This document shows positions 5,802-12,135 of a DNA stretch of 12,691 nucleotides, in pieces. The stretch comes from Nitrospirota bacterium (GTDB lineage: Bacteria; Nitrospirota; Nitrospiria; Nitrospirales; Nitrospiraceae), in contig JACRQB010000007.1 of the NCBI GenBank assembly GCA_016222925.1, forward strand, positions 1 to 12,691, in the 5' to 3' direction. A program made the position numbers and the translations under genes. The notes beneath the pieces are model-generated. The model was not told where the DNA came from. It ran no database searches and saw nothing but the letters and a program-made list of their open reading frames with translations. Every line of letters begins with the position of its first letter. Positions within the stretch are counted from its first letter, which is position 1.

Positions 5802-7889
5802 CTACGCCAATTCGAAGTCGATCCGCACCGTATCCAGCGGCTGCAAGCGAACAAAGGAATCCACTTCATTGAGCCCCATGACGGGAACCGCATGTAACAA
5901 ACGATCACTGTGTCGCCGGAGATGGCGGCGAACAACCTGCGAGCAGAGTACAATCGGCTGCTGCCCTCGAGCCGCAACTCGCTCAGCGGCCTGTTTGAGA
6001 CCAGTCAACAATTTGTGCGAGAGCGTGGGGTCAAGGTTCAACAGGGCCCCGGGCGGCAAGGCCGCCGCTTGTTCCGCTAACGACCGATCCAGTCGAGGGT
6101 CCAAGGTAATGACCTGGAGACTACCGTCCGGCGATTGATACTGCTTGGTGATGGTCCGAGCCAGCGCCTGCCGCGCATACTCCGTGAGAACTTCTGCGTC
6201 CTTGGTCGTGGTGGCTTGATCGGAAATCGCCTCGAGGATCGACCGTAGATCTCGAATCGGAATGCCCTCCTTGAGCAAGTTCCCGAGAACCCGGACGACC
6301 GTTCCGAGCGGCACCAGCGTGGGAATGAGCTCTTCCACCAATTTCGGATGCGCTTTTCCGACTTCATCCAACAGCGTTTGAACTTCCTGCCGTCCCAACA
6401 ATTCAGAGCCATGGCGTTTGATCAACTCGGAAAGATGTGTGGCGATCGCTGAGCTCGCATCCACCACGGTATACCCGGCCATTTGCGCCTGTTCTCTGGC
6501 GTTGTCAGGCACCCAGAGTGCCGGTAACCCAAATGCCGGCTCCTTGGTCGCAATGCCCTGCACCAAACCCCGTTGGCCGGTACCTGGATCAATCGCCAAC
6601 AGATGCCCGGGCAACACGTCGGCCTTGGCCACTTCCACGCCCTTCAACATAATGGCGTATTCGTTCGGACGCAGCTGGAGATTGTCACGTATATGAATGG
6701 GAGGGACGACAAAGCCCATCGATTCCGCAAATTGCCGCCGGAGCGCTTTAATCCGATCGAGCAATGCGGTGCCTTGCGTGCCCTCGACAAGACTGATCAA
6801 ACCGTACCCCACCTGCACTTCCATGAGATCGAGCGGGATTACTCGGGTCTGACCTTCCTCGGTCTTGGGCATGCTGGGAGTGGGTGTCGGAACTGCTTGA
6901 ACCTGTTCCCGCTGATGGAGGTGGTAGGCGACCCATGCGATGGCGCTCCCTAACGCTAAGAACGCCACATGCGGAAGTCCGGGCACCAATCCAAGCGCGA
7001 GGAGAATACCCGCAGCCATGCCCACCGGCTTGGGGGATGTCAACAATTGTCGCGTCATCTCCCCGCCCAAATCCGTTTCCGACGCGGCGCGAGTCACCAC
7101 GATGCCCGCGGCAGTCGACACGATCAGGGCGGGGATCTGCGCCACCAATCCCTCGCCAACCGTCAGCACAGTATAGGTTTGGGCCGCGAGTGCCGGACTC
7201 ATGCCCTGTTGTAAAATACCGATCGCCAATCCGCCGATGATGTTGACAAGGACGATAATGACGGCCGCAATGGCGTCCCCTCGAACAAACTTGCTGGCGC
7301 CGTCCATCGAGCCGTAAAAGTCCGCCTCTTGCGCAATTTCTCGGCGGCGGCGGCGCGCGTCCGCATCATTGATCACACCGGCATTCAAATCCGCATCGAT
7401 ACTCATCTGCTTGCCGGGCATGGCATCCAATGTAAAGCGAGCGGCCACCTCGGCGACACGTCCGGCGCCCTTCGTCACCACGACGAAATTAATGATCACG
7501 AGAATGGAGAAGACGACCAATCCGACGGTGTAATTGCCCCCGACGATGAAATTCCCGAACGCCCGAATTACCTCGCCGGCCGCCCCGGCTCCTTCGTTGC
7601 CGTGCAACAGAATGAGCCGCGTGGAGGCAATGTTGAGGGACAGCCTGAACAACGTGATCACCAACAGGATGGATGGAAACACCGAGAACTCGATCGGACG
7701 CCGTACTTGAAGTCCGACAAGCAAGATAATCACCGACAAGGTGATATCGAAGCTCAACAGCAAATCGAGCACAAATCGAGGCAACGGCAACAGCATCACC
7801 ATGAGAATGGCCACGACCGCGACGGAGATGACGATGTCCGGATGCTTGAGCAACTGTGGTTGTTCTACCGGTTCTATTGCCGTTGCCAT
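5802..7889 (-). CDS. flhA: Flagellar export gate protein FlhA
   Basis: FlhA forms the nonameric ring of the flagellar type III export gate; it couples proton flow to export and its cytoplasmic domain binds chaperone-substrate complexes. The 695 residues are the usual length. Membrane segments fill about 15-325. The conserved cytoplasmic loop (FHIPEP region, about 139-210) contains KGAGRVAEVAARFTLDAMPG and KQMSIDADLNAGVINDADAR, then FVRGDAIA with the conserved Asp at 205. The soluble C-terminal domain spans about 345-695. The ATG has AGAGGA a few bases upstream. It is separated from flhB by 305 bases that contain the displaced flhB ending, a 124-base inverted-repeat element and an 85-base leader; flhF follows after 18 bases. 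Confidence 0.97.
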   Translation of the reverse strand: MATAIEPVEQPQLLKHPDIVISVAVVAILMVMLLPLPRFVLDLLLSFDITLSVIILLVGLQVRRPIEFSVFPSILLVITLFRLSLNIASTRLILLHGNEGAGAAGEVIRAFGNFIVGGNYTVGLVVFSILVIINFVVVTKGAGRVAEVAARFTLDAMPGKQMSIDADLNAGVINDADARRRRREIAQEADFYGSMDGASKFVRGDAIAAVIIVLVNIIGGLAIGILQQGMSPALAAQTYTVLTVGEGLVAQIPALIVSTAAGIVVTRAASETDLGGEMTRQLLTSPKPVGMAAGILLALGLVPGLPHVAFLALGSAIAWVAYHLHQREQVQAVPTPTPSMPKTEEGQTRVIPLDLMEVQVGYGLISLVEGTQGTALLDRIKALRRQFAESMGFVVPPIHIRDNLQLRPNEYAIMLKGVEVAKADVLPGHLLAIDPGTGQRGLVQGIATKEPAFGLPALWVPDNAREQAQMAGYTVVDASSAIATHLSELIKRHGSELLGRQEVQTLLDEVGKAHPKLVEELIPTLVPLGTVVRVLGNLLKEGIPIRDLRSILEAISDQATTTKDAEVLTEYARQALARTITKQYQSPDGSLQVITLDPRLDRSLAEQAAALPPGALLNLDPTLSHKLLTGLKQAAERVAARGQQPIVLCSQVVRRHLRRHSDRLLHAVPVMGLNEVDSFVRLQPLDTVRIDFELA

Positions 7890-7974
7890 AATCCTCTTTC
7901 AGGCTGCGAACACACTCGGTTGATGCAGATAATACGGAGGCATTTCCACGTACGTGCCGACGCCGAAATCACTT

Positions 7975-8098
7975 CAGGATGCTCAAAAAGGCTGTCCAGC
8001 AAGGCCGCAGCGAGCAAGGCGGCGAGGCGTACGCTTCGGTACGTTGAGCCTCTGAGCGATGCAAGAACACCGCCGGCAGACTTTTTCAGCATCCTGCT
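7975..8098 (-). repeat. 124-base inverted-repeat element, copy A (flhB-flhA junction)
   Basis: This copy aligns without gaps to copy B at 10109-10232, differing at 13 of 124 positions by my count. Its ends are imperfect inverted repeats (CAGGATGCTCAAAAAG at the low end; CAGGATGCTGAAAAAG on the minus strand at the high end). The centre is a hairpin CGTAC / GTACG around a GCTTCG loop. The edge base T at 8098 forms part of the native flhB stop TGA (8098-8100). The element carries an open frame on the minus strand, but the differences between copies are mostly amino-acid changing, so it does not look coding. It behaves like a short palindromic mobile repeat (MITE/REP-like). No transposase is present in the window. 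Confidence 0.85.
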
Positions 8099-8154
8099 CA
8101 TGGAGTCACGCCTCTGGCTCGATACACAAACGCGAGAATCTCCGCAACCGCGCG
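8098..8154 (-). pseudogene. flhB: Severed native 3' end of flhB (18 codons plus stop)
   Basis: Read in the frame that continues out of the lower-coordinate copy of the 64-base duplication, this segment encodes RAVAEILAFVYRARGVTP followed by TGA. That is the expected final helix of an FlhB cytoplasmic domain (family endings resemble ELYRAVAEVLAYVYxL). The upstream duplication shifts the main reading frame so that translation stops at 8195, before this point. Deleting one duplicate copy would rejoin it and give a 358-residue FlhB. Confidence 0.8.
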
Positions 8155-8281
8155 ATACAGCTCGTTGGGAATCTCTTTGCCGATCTCGACGAGTTTAAAC
8201 AGTGTTCGGGCCACGAAGATACAGCTCGTTGGGAATCTCTTTGCCGATCTCGACGAGTTTAAACAGTGTTCGGGCCACGAA
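8154..8281. repeat. Perfect 64-base tandem duplication in the 3' end of flhB
   Basis: Bases 8154-8217 and 8218-8281 are identical in all 64 positions and directly adjacent, with no microhomology at the outer joins. Each copy encodes FVARTLFKLVEIGKEIPNEL and a final Tyr when read in the native flhB frame. Since 64 = 3x21 + 1, two copies shift the frame by one base. The perfect identity means the event is recent or is an assembly or sequencing artefact. Confidence 0.95.
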
Positions 8282-9238
8282 TTTCTGTTCGACGACCGGC
8301 ACCCCGTGATGTCGAGCCAACTCACGGATACGTTCAGCGATCAGGCCGGCTCCTTTGGCGACCACCACAGGAGCGCCCATCGTGCTCGTGTCATACTTCA
8401 GCGCCACAGCCAAATGTGTCGGGTTGGTGATCACCACGTCCGCCGTCTTCACGGCAGCCATCATGCGTTTCCTCGTCAGCTCTCGCTGAATGGTCCGCAC
8501 GCGACTCTTGATGAGCGGATCGCCTTCTGCGGCCTTGTGTTCCTCCTTGATCTCGTCCTTCGACATCCGTAGATTGCGTTCCCACTCAAAGCGTTGATAG
8601 CAATAGTCGAACCCGGCCAGGACCGCGATCGCCCCGGCGACGGCCAACCCGACCTTCAACGCGAGCCGTCCGGTTACGTCCAAGACGCTCCCCATATCGA
8701 ACCCAACCAACCCCGGGATCTGGAGCACGTCGTACCGAGCCACCCACAGGCCGACACCCGTCACAATCGCAATCTTGAGCAGCCCCTTCACGAGCTCCAT
8801 CACAGACCGCAGTGAGAACAATCGGGATAAGCCTTTGATCGGACTGATGCGTTCGACATCCGGCTGAATCGCCTCGGCACGCCATAACAGCCCTGTCTGC
8901 AGCAGCGCCGTGCCGCTCCCCATCACCAGAATACCCAATACGACCGGAAGACTCAGTGTCACGACCGTGAGGCCGGCATGGATGACGACCTCATACACCT
9001 GTTCGATAGACATGTGTTCGTAGAACGCTACGGGGAACGAGAGTGTCAGCCCTTGACGGGTCATCTCCGTCATCTTGAGAACACCGACCGGTACCATGGC
9101 CGCCAGCAGCCCGATGCCGCTCAAGAGGATGACGGCCGTCGACAGATCACGACTGATCGCGATCTGTCCTTTCTTGCGCGCCTCCTCTTTCCGTTTCGGC
9201 GTCGCGGGTTCTGTCTTATTACTTCGATCTTCAGCCAT
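8195..9238 (-). CDS. flhB: Export switch protein FlhB, frameshifted at its C-terminus
   Basis: FlhB is the export-apparatus membrane protein that switches substrate specificity from rod/hook to filament after self-cleavage in its NPTH motif. The N-terminal signature KTEPATPKRKEEARKKGQIA, membrane segments in about 32-215 and the cytoplasmic domain (about 216-347) are present, with NPTH intact at 272-275. Normal sequence ends at Tyr340; the next residues, LRGPNTV and TAA, come from out-of-frame reading of the second copy of a 64-base tandem duplication. The undisturbed gene would encode 358 residues and end at 8098. The lost 18 residues are the last helix of the cytoplasmic domain, so the product may be altered or weakened, though the cleavage site remains. 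The ATG overlaps the fliR stop by 8 bases, implying coupled translation. Confidence 0.95.
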   Translation of the reverse strand: MAEDRSNKTEPATPKRKEEARKKGQIAISRDLSTAVILLSGIGLLAAMVPVGVLKMTEMTRQGLTLSFPVAFYEHMSIEQVYEVVIHAGLTVVTLSLPVVLGILVMGSGTALLQTGLLWRAEAIQPDVERISPIKGLSRLFSLRSVMELVKGLLKIAIVTGVGLWVARYDVLQIPGLVGFDMGSVLDVTGRLALKVGLAVAGAIAVLAGFDYCYQRFEWERNLRMSKDEIKEEHKAAEGDPLIKSRVRTIQRELTRKRMMAAVKTADVVITNPTHLAVALKYDTSTMGAPVVVAKGAGLIAERIRELARHHGVPVVEQKFVARTLFKLVEIGKEIPNELYLRGPNTV

Positions 9239-10019
9239 GTCCCAGCGCCTTCAGGAGCTCATCGAGCGTGAATTGCAGTCGCTCAATTTCTCGGACCAAG
9301 AGTTCCACCACAAACGGCGCGGACAGCGACATCACCGCCAACCCGCCGGCGATCGTGACAGGGAAACTCAAAACAAATACGTTGATCTGACTGACCGCCC
9401 GTCCCAGCAGCGCAAGAAGAATATTGATCAGGAGAATGATGACGAGGACGGGCGCCGCCAACTTCAACCCCACAACAAACATGTTCTGAGCGAGGCGAAG
9501 GATCGCCTCCCCCATGCCTCCCGTGAGGGACGCGCCGAATGCCGGAATGGATTCATAGCTCGAGATAATGGTCGCCACCAGCAAGAGATGTCCGTTCAGT
9601 GAGAGAAAGATAAGGGTCGCGAGAAGGGTGAAGTATTGGCCGATGATGGGGGTCTGTTCGGCTGTCGTGGGATCGAACAGTTGCACCACGCCGAATCCCA
9701 TCTGCACGCCGATCACCTCTCCGGCCAATTCCAGCGCCCCGAAAAACAATCGTACGGCCAGTCCGATCGCCAAACCGATGACCATTTCACTGATAAGCCC
9801 GGCGGCCAGGACAACAGGATCATAGGGCGCGGCGGGGAGTGGGACGATGGGAGCCACCAGCACGCCCAATGCCAAGACGAGCGCCACTTTGACTTTCGCC
9901 GGAACGGCCCGCCCGCTCAACACCGGCAACGCAGCCAACAATCCACCGATACGGGAAATGAGGACCAAAAACCCTTGGAACTCAGGAAGAAGAATCTGAA
10001 TGGTCTGCGTCAACGCCAT
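9231..10019 (-). CDS. fliR: Flagellar export gate protein FliR
   Basis: FliR is one of the three proteins (FliP, FliQ, FliR) that form the core export channel. The 262-residue, strongly hydrophobic protein matches the family in length and in landmarks: ISRIGGLLAALPVLSGRAVP near the N-terminus, then AAGLISEMVIGLAIGLAVRL and FGALELAGEVIGVQMGFGVV in the middle. About six membrane segments are visible. A moderate GAGG ribosome site lies just upstream of the ATG. It is separated from fliQ by 211 bases containing the second 124-base repeat element, and it overlaps flhB by 8 bases (TGA at 9231-9233 versus ATG at 9236-9238). Confidence 0.96.
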   Translation of the reverse strand: MALTQTIQILLPEFQGFLVLISRIGGLLAALPVLSGRAVPAKVKVALVLALGVLVAPIVPLPAAPYDPVVLAAGLISEMVIGLAIGLAVRLFFGALELAGEVIGVQMGFGVVQLFDPTTAEQTPIIGQYFTLLATLIFLSLNGHLLLVATIISSYESIPAFGASLTGGMGEAILRLAQNMFVVGLKLAAPVLVIILLINILLALLGRAVSQINVFVLSFPVTIAGGLAVMSLSAPFVVELLVREIERLQFTLDELLKALGHG

Positions 10020-10028
10020 GGCCTCGTA

Positions 10029-10048
10029 CTAGCAGGTTATTGAAGAAC
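10029..10048 (+). repeat. Possible degenerate terminus of the 124-base element
   Basis: On the plus strand CTAGCAGGTTATTGAAGAAC resembles the high-end terminus of the element as read outward (CTAGCAGGATGTTGAAAAAG), with most positions shared. It lies in the fliR leader, opposite in direction to copy B. No further element sequence follows, so it may be a decayed partial copy or chance. Confidence 0.3.
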
Positions 10049-10108
10049 TATTCTGATGCCCAAAACTCCACACAGCTTGGATGTCATAGACCGGATCCAC
10101 ATAGCGCA

Positions 10109-10232
10109 CAGGATGTTCAAAAAGGCCTTCCAGCAAGGCCGCAGCGAGCGAAGAGGCGAGGCGTACGCTTCGGTACGTTGAGCCTCTGAGCGATGCGAGA
10201 ACGAAGCCGGAGGACTTTTTCAACATCCTGCT
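10109..10232 (-). repeat. 124-base inverted-repeat element, copy B (fliQ-fliR junction)
   Basis: This is the second full copy, in the same orientation as copy A and about 90% identical to it. Termini are CAGGATGTTCAAAAAG at the low end and, on the minus strand, CAGGATGTTGAAAAAG at the high end. The central hairpin around GCTTCG is unchanged between the copies. Its last two bases (10231-10232) supply the AG of the fliQ stop codon TAG (10231-10233), so the element is fused to the end of fliQ. Low-end flanks differ from those of copy A, which places the boundary there at the CAGGATG. Confidence 0.85.
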
Positions 10233-10500
10233 AGTGCACATAGTTGGGAATAGTCATCAAAAGATTGGCCATGTAGGTGGTCATGGTGTTCAGCATCCAG
10301 GGAAGAAAGAGCAACAACGCCCCAAAAAGAACCACCAATTTCGGAACAAAGGTGAGCGTGGCTTCGTTCAGTTGCGTCATGGCCTGGAACGCGCTGACCA
10401 CCAGACCGATGAACAGGCTGAGCCCCAAAATCGGCGCTGACACCAACAGCGTCGTTTCCAGCGCGTGTCTGGCCAGTTCCGTTACCATTTCTGGTGTCAC
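10231..10500 (-). CDS. fliQ: Flagellar export gate protein FliQ
   Basis: FliQ is a small two-helix hairpin membrane protein, four copies of which stack in the export channel. From the GTG at 10498-10500 it encodes 89 residues starting (M)TPEMVTELARHALETTL, which matches both family length and the usual MTPE start. Membrane helices are at about 14-37 and 50-74 with the conserved SAFQAMTQLNEATLTFVPK between and around them. A strong ribosome site AGGGGGTGATC (10503-10513), one mismatch from the 16S-complementary sequence, lies directly before this GTG. A longer frame from a GTG at 10524 would put that site inside the gene and is less likely. The stop codon shares two bases with the following repeat element. 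Confidence 0.93.
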   Translation of the reverse strand: MTPEMVTELARHALETTLLVSAPILGLSLFIGLVVSAFQAMTQLNEATLTFVPKLVVLFGALLLFLPWMLNTMTTYMANLLMTIPNYVH

Positions 10501-10502
10501 GT

Positions 10503-10513
10503 GATCACCCCCT
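10503..10513 (-). promoter_or_regulatory. Ribosome binding site supporting the GTG start of fliQ
   Basis: The minus strand reads AGGGGGTGATC, which differs at one position from AGGAGGTGATC, the complement of the 3' end of 16S rRNA. It directly precedes the GTG at 10498-10500 and supports the 89-residue FliQ. Confidence 0.6.
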
Positions 10514-10563
10514 GTTCTCGACACTGAACCGTCCGGTGTCGTCTATCGACAGACCATTCAGCC

Positions 10564-11331
10564 CTACTGAAAACTCCGCACCATCGACCCCACGACCAGG
10601 TACCAACCATCGGCCAATACGAACAAGATCAACTTGAACGGCAGCGAGATCACGACAGGCGGAAGAAGCATCATGCCCATCGACATGAGAATGCTGGCCA
10701 CGACCATATCGACGATGAGAAAGGGGATATAGATTAAGAATCCGATTTGAAAGGCAATCCGTAGCTCGCTCAGAATGAAGGCCGGGATGATCGCCTGGGT
10801 CGGCACGTCCTCCACCCGATCCGGTTTTGGCACATGACTCAGTTTGATGAAGAGTTCGAGGTCCTTTTCCCTCACCTGGCGCAGCATAAAGTTCCGCACC
10901 GGCTCGATGCCCTTCTTCCACGCCTCTTCATACGAGATCTGCTCGGCCATCAATGGTTGGAGCGCGTTGTTGTAGACGGCCTGCCCCACCGGAGCCATGA
11001 TGAACATCGTCAGGAACAGCGCTAAGGACAGCAACACCTGATTCGGAGGAACCGACTGCGTTCCCAGCGCTTGTCGGAGAAAGGCCAACACAATGACGAT
11101 CCTGGTAAAGGACGTCACCATGATGAATAAGGCCGGGGCTAAGGACAGCACCGTGAGCAGAATGAGAATCTGGATCACCACGGCGGTTTGTTTCGGGCCG
11201 TCTGCGCCGAAGTCGATGCTCACCGATGGACCGGCCGCCGCCGCCGCCGACAGCGGCAGCGCAAGCAGCGTGATCCCTCCGACGATGATCCCCCAGAATA
11301 TGTACGTGCGCGACTCGTGCCTATTGGTCAT
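10564..11331 (-). CDS. fliP: Flagellar export gate protein FliP
   Basis: FliP forms the pentameric ring of the export-gate core with FliR and FliQ. From the ATG at 11331 it has 255 residues. A cleavable signal peptide is visible (residues 1 to about 33, ending LALPLSAAAAAG), as is known for FliP. Conserved segments follow: LSLAPALFIMVTSFTRIVIV at about 60, LRQALGTQSVPPNQVLLSLA, EKDLELFIKLS in the periplasmic part, and FLIYIPFLIVDMVVASILMS plus MGMMLLPPVVISLPFKLILF near the C-terminus. An upstream TTG would add 54 residues that overlap fliO and have no family counterpart, so it is rejected. The ATG has AAGGGA 5 bases upstream and overlaps the fliO stop by 11 bases. A (GCC) run encodes the Ala tract of the signal peptide. 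Confidence 0.96.
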   Translation of the reverse strand: MTNRHESRTYIFWGIIVGGITLLALPLSAAAAAGPSVSIDFGADGPKQTAVVIQILILLTVLSLAPALFIMVTSFTRIVIVLAFLRQALGTQSVPPNQVLLSLALFLTMFIMAPVGQAVYNNALQPLMAEQISYEEAWKKGIEPVRNFMLRQVREKDLELFIKLSHVPKPDRVEDVPTQAIIPAFILSELRIAFQIGFLIYIPFLIVDMVVASILMSMGMMLLPPVVISLPFKLILFVLADGWYLVVGSMVRSFQ

Positions 11332-11728
11332 GTAGTCCCTTATGGCGATGCCACGCACCGAGCGATAGCCGCCGCGCCCAGGAGGCAAACCTTTCCTGGG
11401 AAACCGGCGGCGCCTCGATGGAGGCGGTCTCGCTGCTGCAAGAGAGTAACTCCCGCAATTCGGCTGAATCGCTGATGCGTCCCAGCGGAACAAGATCGGT
11501 CGCGGTCGTCCCCACGATCACATATTCTCCCGCAACCGACACAAGGGCAATGGTCTTGCGCGGAGCGACATAGCCGCTGGCCAAGACTCGAACGAGCGGG
11601 CGCCCCCCGGCGATTCCCAGTCGTTGCCCCATCACTCGCCGGACCGTCACCGCGACAATCCCCATCAACACCAGCACGATGGCCAGGGCTGAGACGGTGC
11701 GGAACAGGCTTTCCCACAGATCAATCAC
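11321..11728 (-). CDS. fliO: Flagellar export accessory protein FliO
   Basis: FliO is a small bitopic membrane protein that helps assemble the FliP ring. From a GTG at 11726-11728 it encodes 135 residues: a short N-terminal stretch (VIDLWESLFRTVSAL), one membrane helix (about 11-30, ALAIVLVLMGIVAVTV) and a cytoplasmic part with the FliO-type fold (RPLVRVLASGYVAPRKTIAL then VSVAGEYVIVGTTATDLVPL). GGGAG 5 bases before the GTG supports this start. A longer frame from 11779 would overlap fliN by 32 bases and add a Cys-rich head with no family match. It lies between fliN and fliP, the standard position, and overlaps fliP. FliO is poorly conserved, so identification rests on topology, the core motif and position. 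Confidence 0.88.
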   Translation of the reverse strand: MIDLWESLFRTVSALAIVLVLMGIVAVTVRRVMGQRLGIAGGRPLVRVLASGYVAPRKTIALVSVAGEYVIVGTTATDLVPLGRISDSAELRELLSCSSETASIEAPPVSQERFASWARRLSLGAWHRHKGLHDQ

Positions 11729-11747
11729 GGCCTCTCCCTTGGAGCAT

Positions 11748-12116
11748 TCAGCGCAGGTGCTGCACGCGCTCCGCTGCACTCACCACATCCGTCAAACGAA
11801 TACCGAATTTCTCATTGACGACCACGACTTCACCCCGCGCAACCAGCTTATTGTTCACCATCACTTCCATCGGCTCGCCCGCGAGTTTATCCAGTTCAAT
11901 GACGGAGCCTTGCGCCAGCTGCAAGAGATCCCGAATGGCCATCTTCGTGGATCCGACATACACGGTGACACTCATCGGAATATCCAAAATAAAGTCGATA
12001 TTCTTCGGAGCGCCGCCCGTCTCCGCGCTTTGGACCGACGGGAATGAAGCCGCCTGCGGGGATTGGTGATCGGTCGTCTGCGAATCGGAACGCGTTGCGG
12101 AGTCTGACTCAGCCAT
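11748..12116 (-). CDS. fliN: Flagellar rotor switch protein FliN
   Basis: FliN forms the base of the cytoplasmic C ring with FliM and takes part in switching and export. The 122-residue protein has a poorly conserved polar head (about 1-40, rich in Ser, Asp and Gln) and a C-terminal SpoA domain (about 42-118) with the family pattern DIPMSVTVYVGSTKMAIRDL, then QGSVIELDKLAGEPMEVMVN and VVVNEKFGIRLTDVVSAAER. The ATG at 12116 is used here; a GTG two codons earlier (12122) is equally possible since upstream AGAGAG is a weak ribosome site for either. It follows fliM after 19 bases and precedes fliO by 19. Confidence 0.95.
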   Translation of the reverse strand: MAESDSATRSDSQTTDHQSPQAASFPSVQSAETGGAPKNIDFILDIPMSVTVYVGSTKMAIRDLLQLAQGSVIELDKLAGEPMEVMVNNKLVARGEVVVVNEKFGIRLTDVVSAAERVQHLR

Positions 12117-12135
12117 AGTCACTCTCTCTGTGGTG

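Noticed and set aside
7874..8101. Small open frame on the minus strand across repeat copy A, starting MSRMLKKSAGG
   Set aside because: It is the translation of the 124-base element; the base differences from copy B mostly change amino acids and the frame runs into unrelated flank, so there is no sign of coding selection.
7329..8198. 289-codon plus-strand open frame opposite flhA and the repeat region
   Set aside because: It lies antisense to the strongly supported flhA N-terminal region, is rich in His, Gln and Arg as expected for shadow frames in GC-rich DNA, and reads through the repeat element.
8098..8325. 75-codon frame spanning the flhB duplication, as a separate gene
   Set aside because: Its first part is out-of-frame flhB and its second part is the true flhB ending; it is a by-product of the duplication, not an independent gene.
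10029..10241. Small open frame on the minus strand across repeat copy B, starting MCTSRMLKKSSG
   Set aside because: Same element-derived frame as in copy A, with an unrelated C-terminal tail and no good ribosome site.
11332..11493. 54-residue N-terminal extension of FliP from a TTG
   Set aside because: It overlaps fliO, is Arg/Pro-rich with no family counterpart, and would bury the signal peptide; the ATG at 11331 has a ribosome site.
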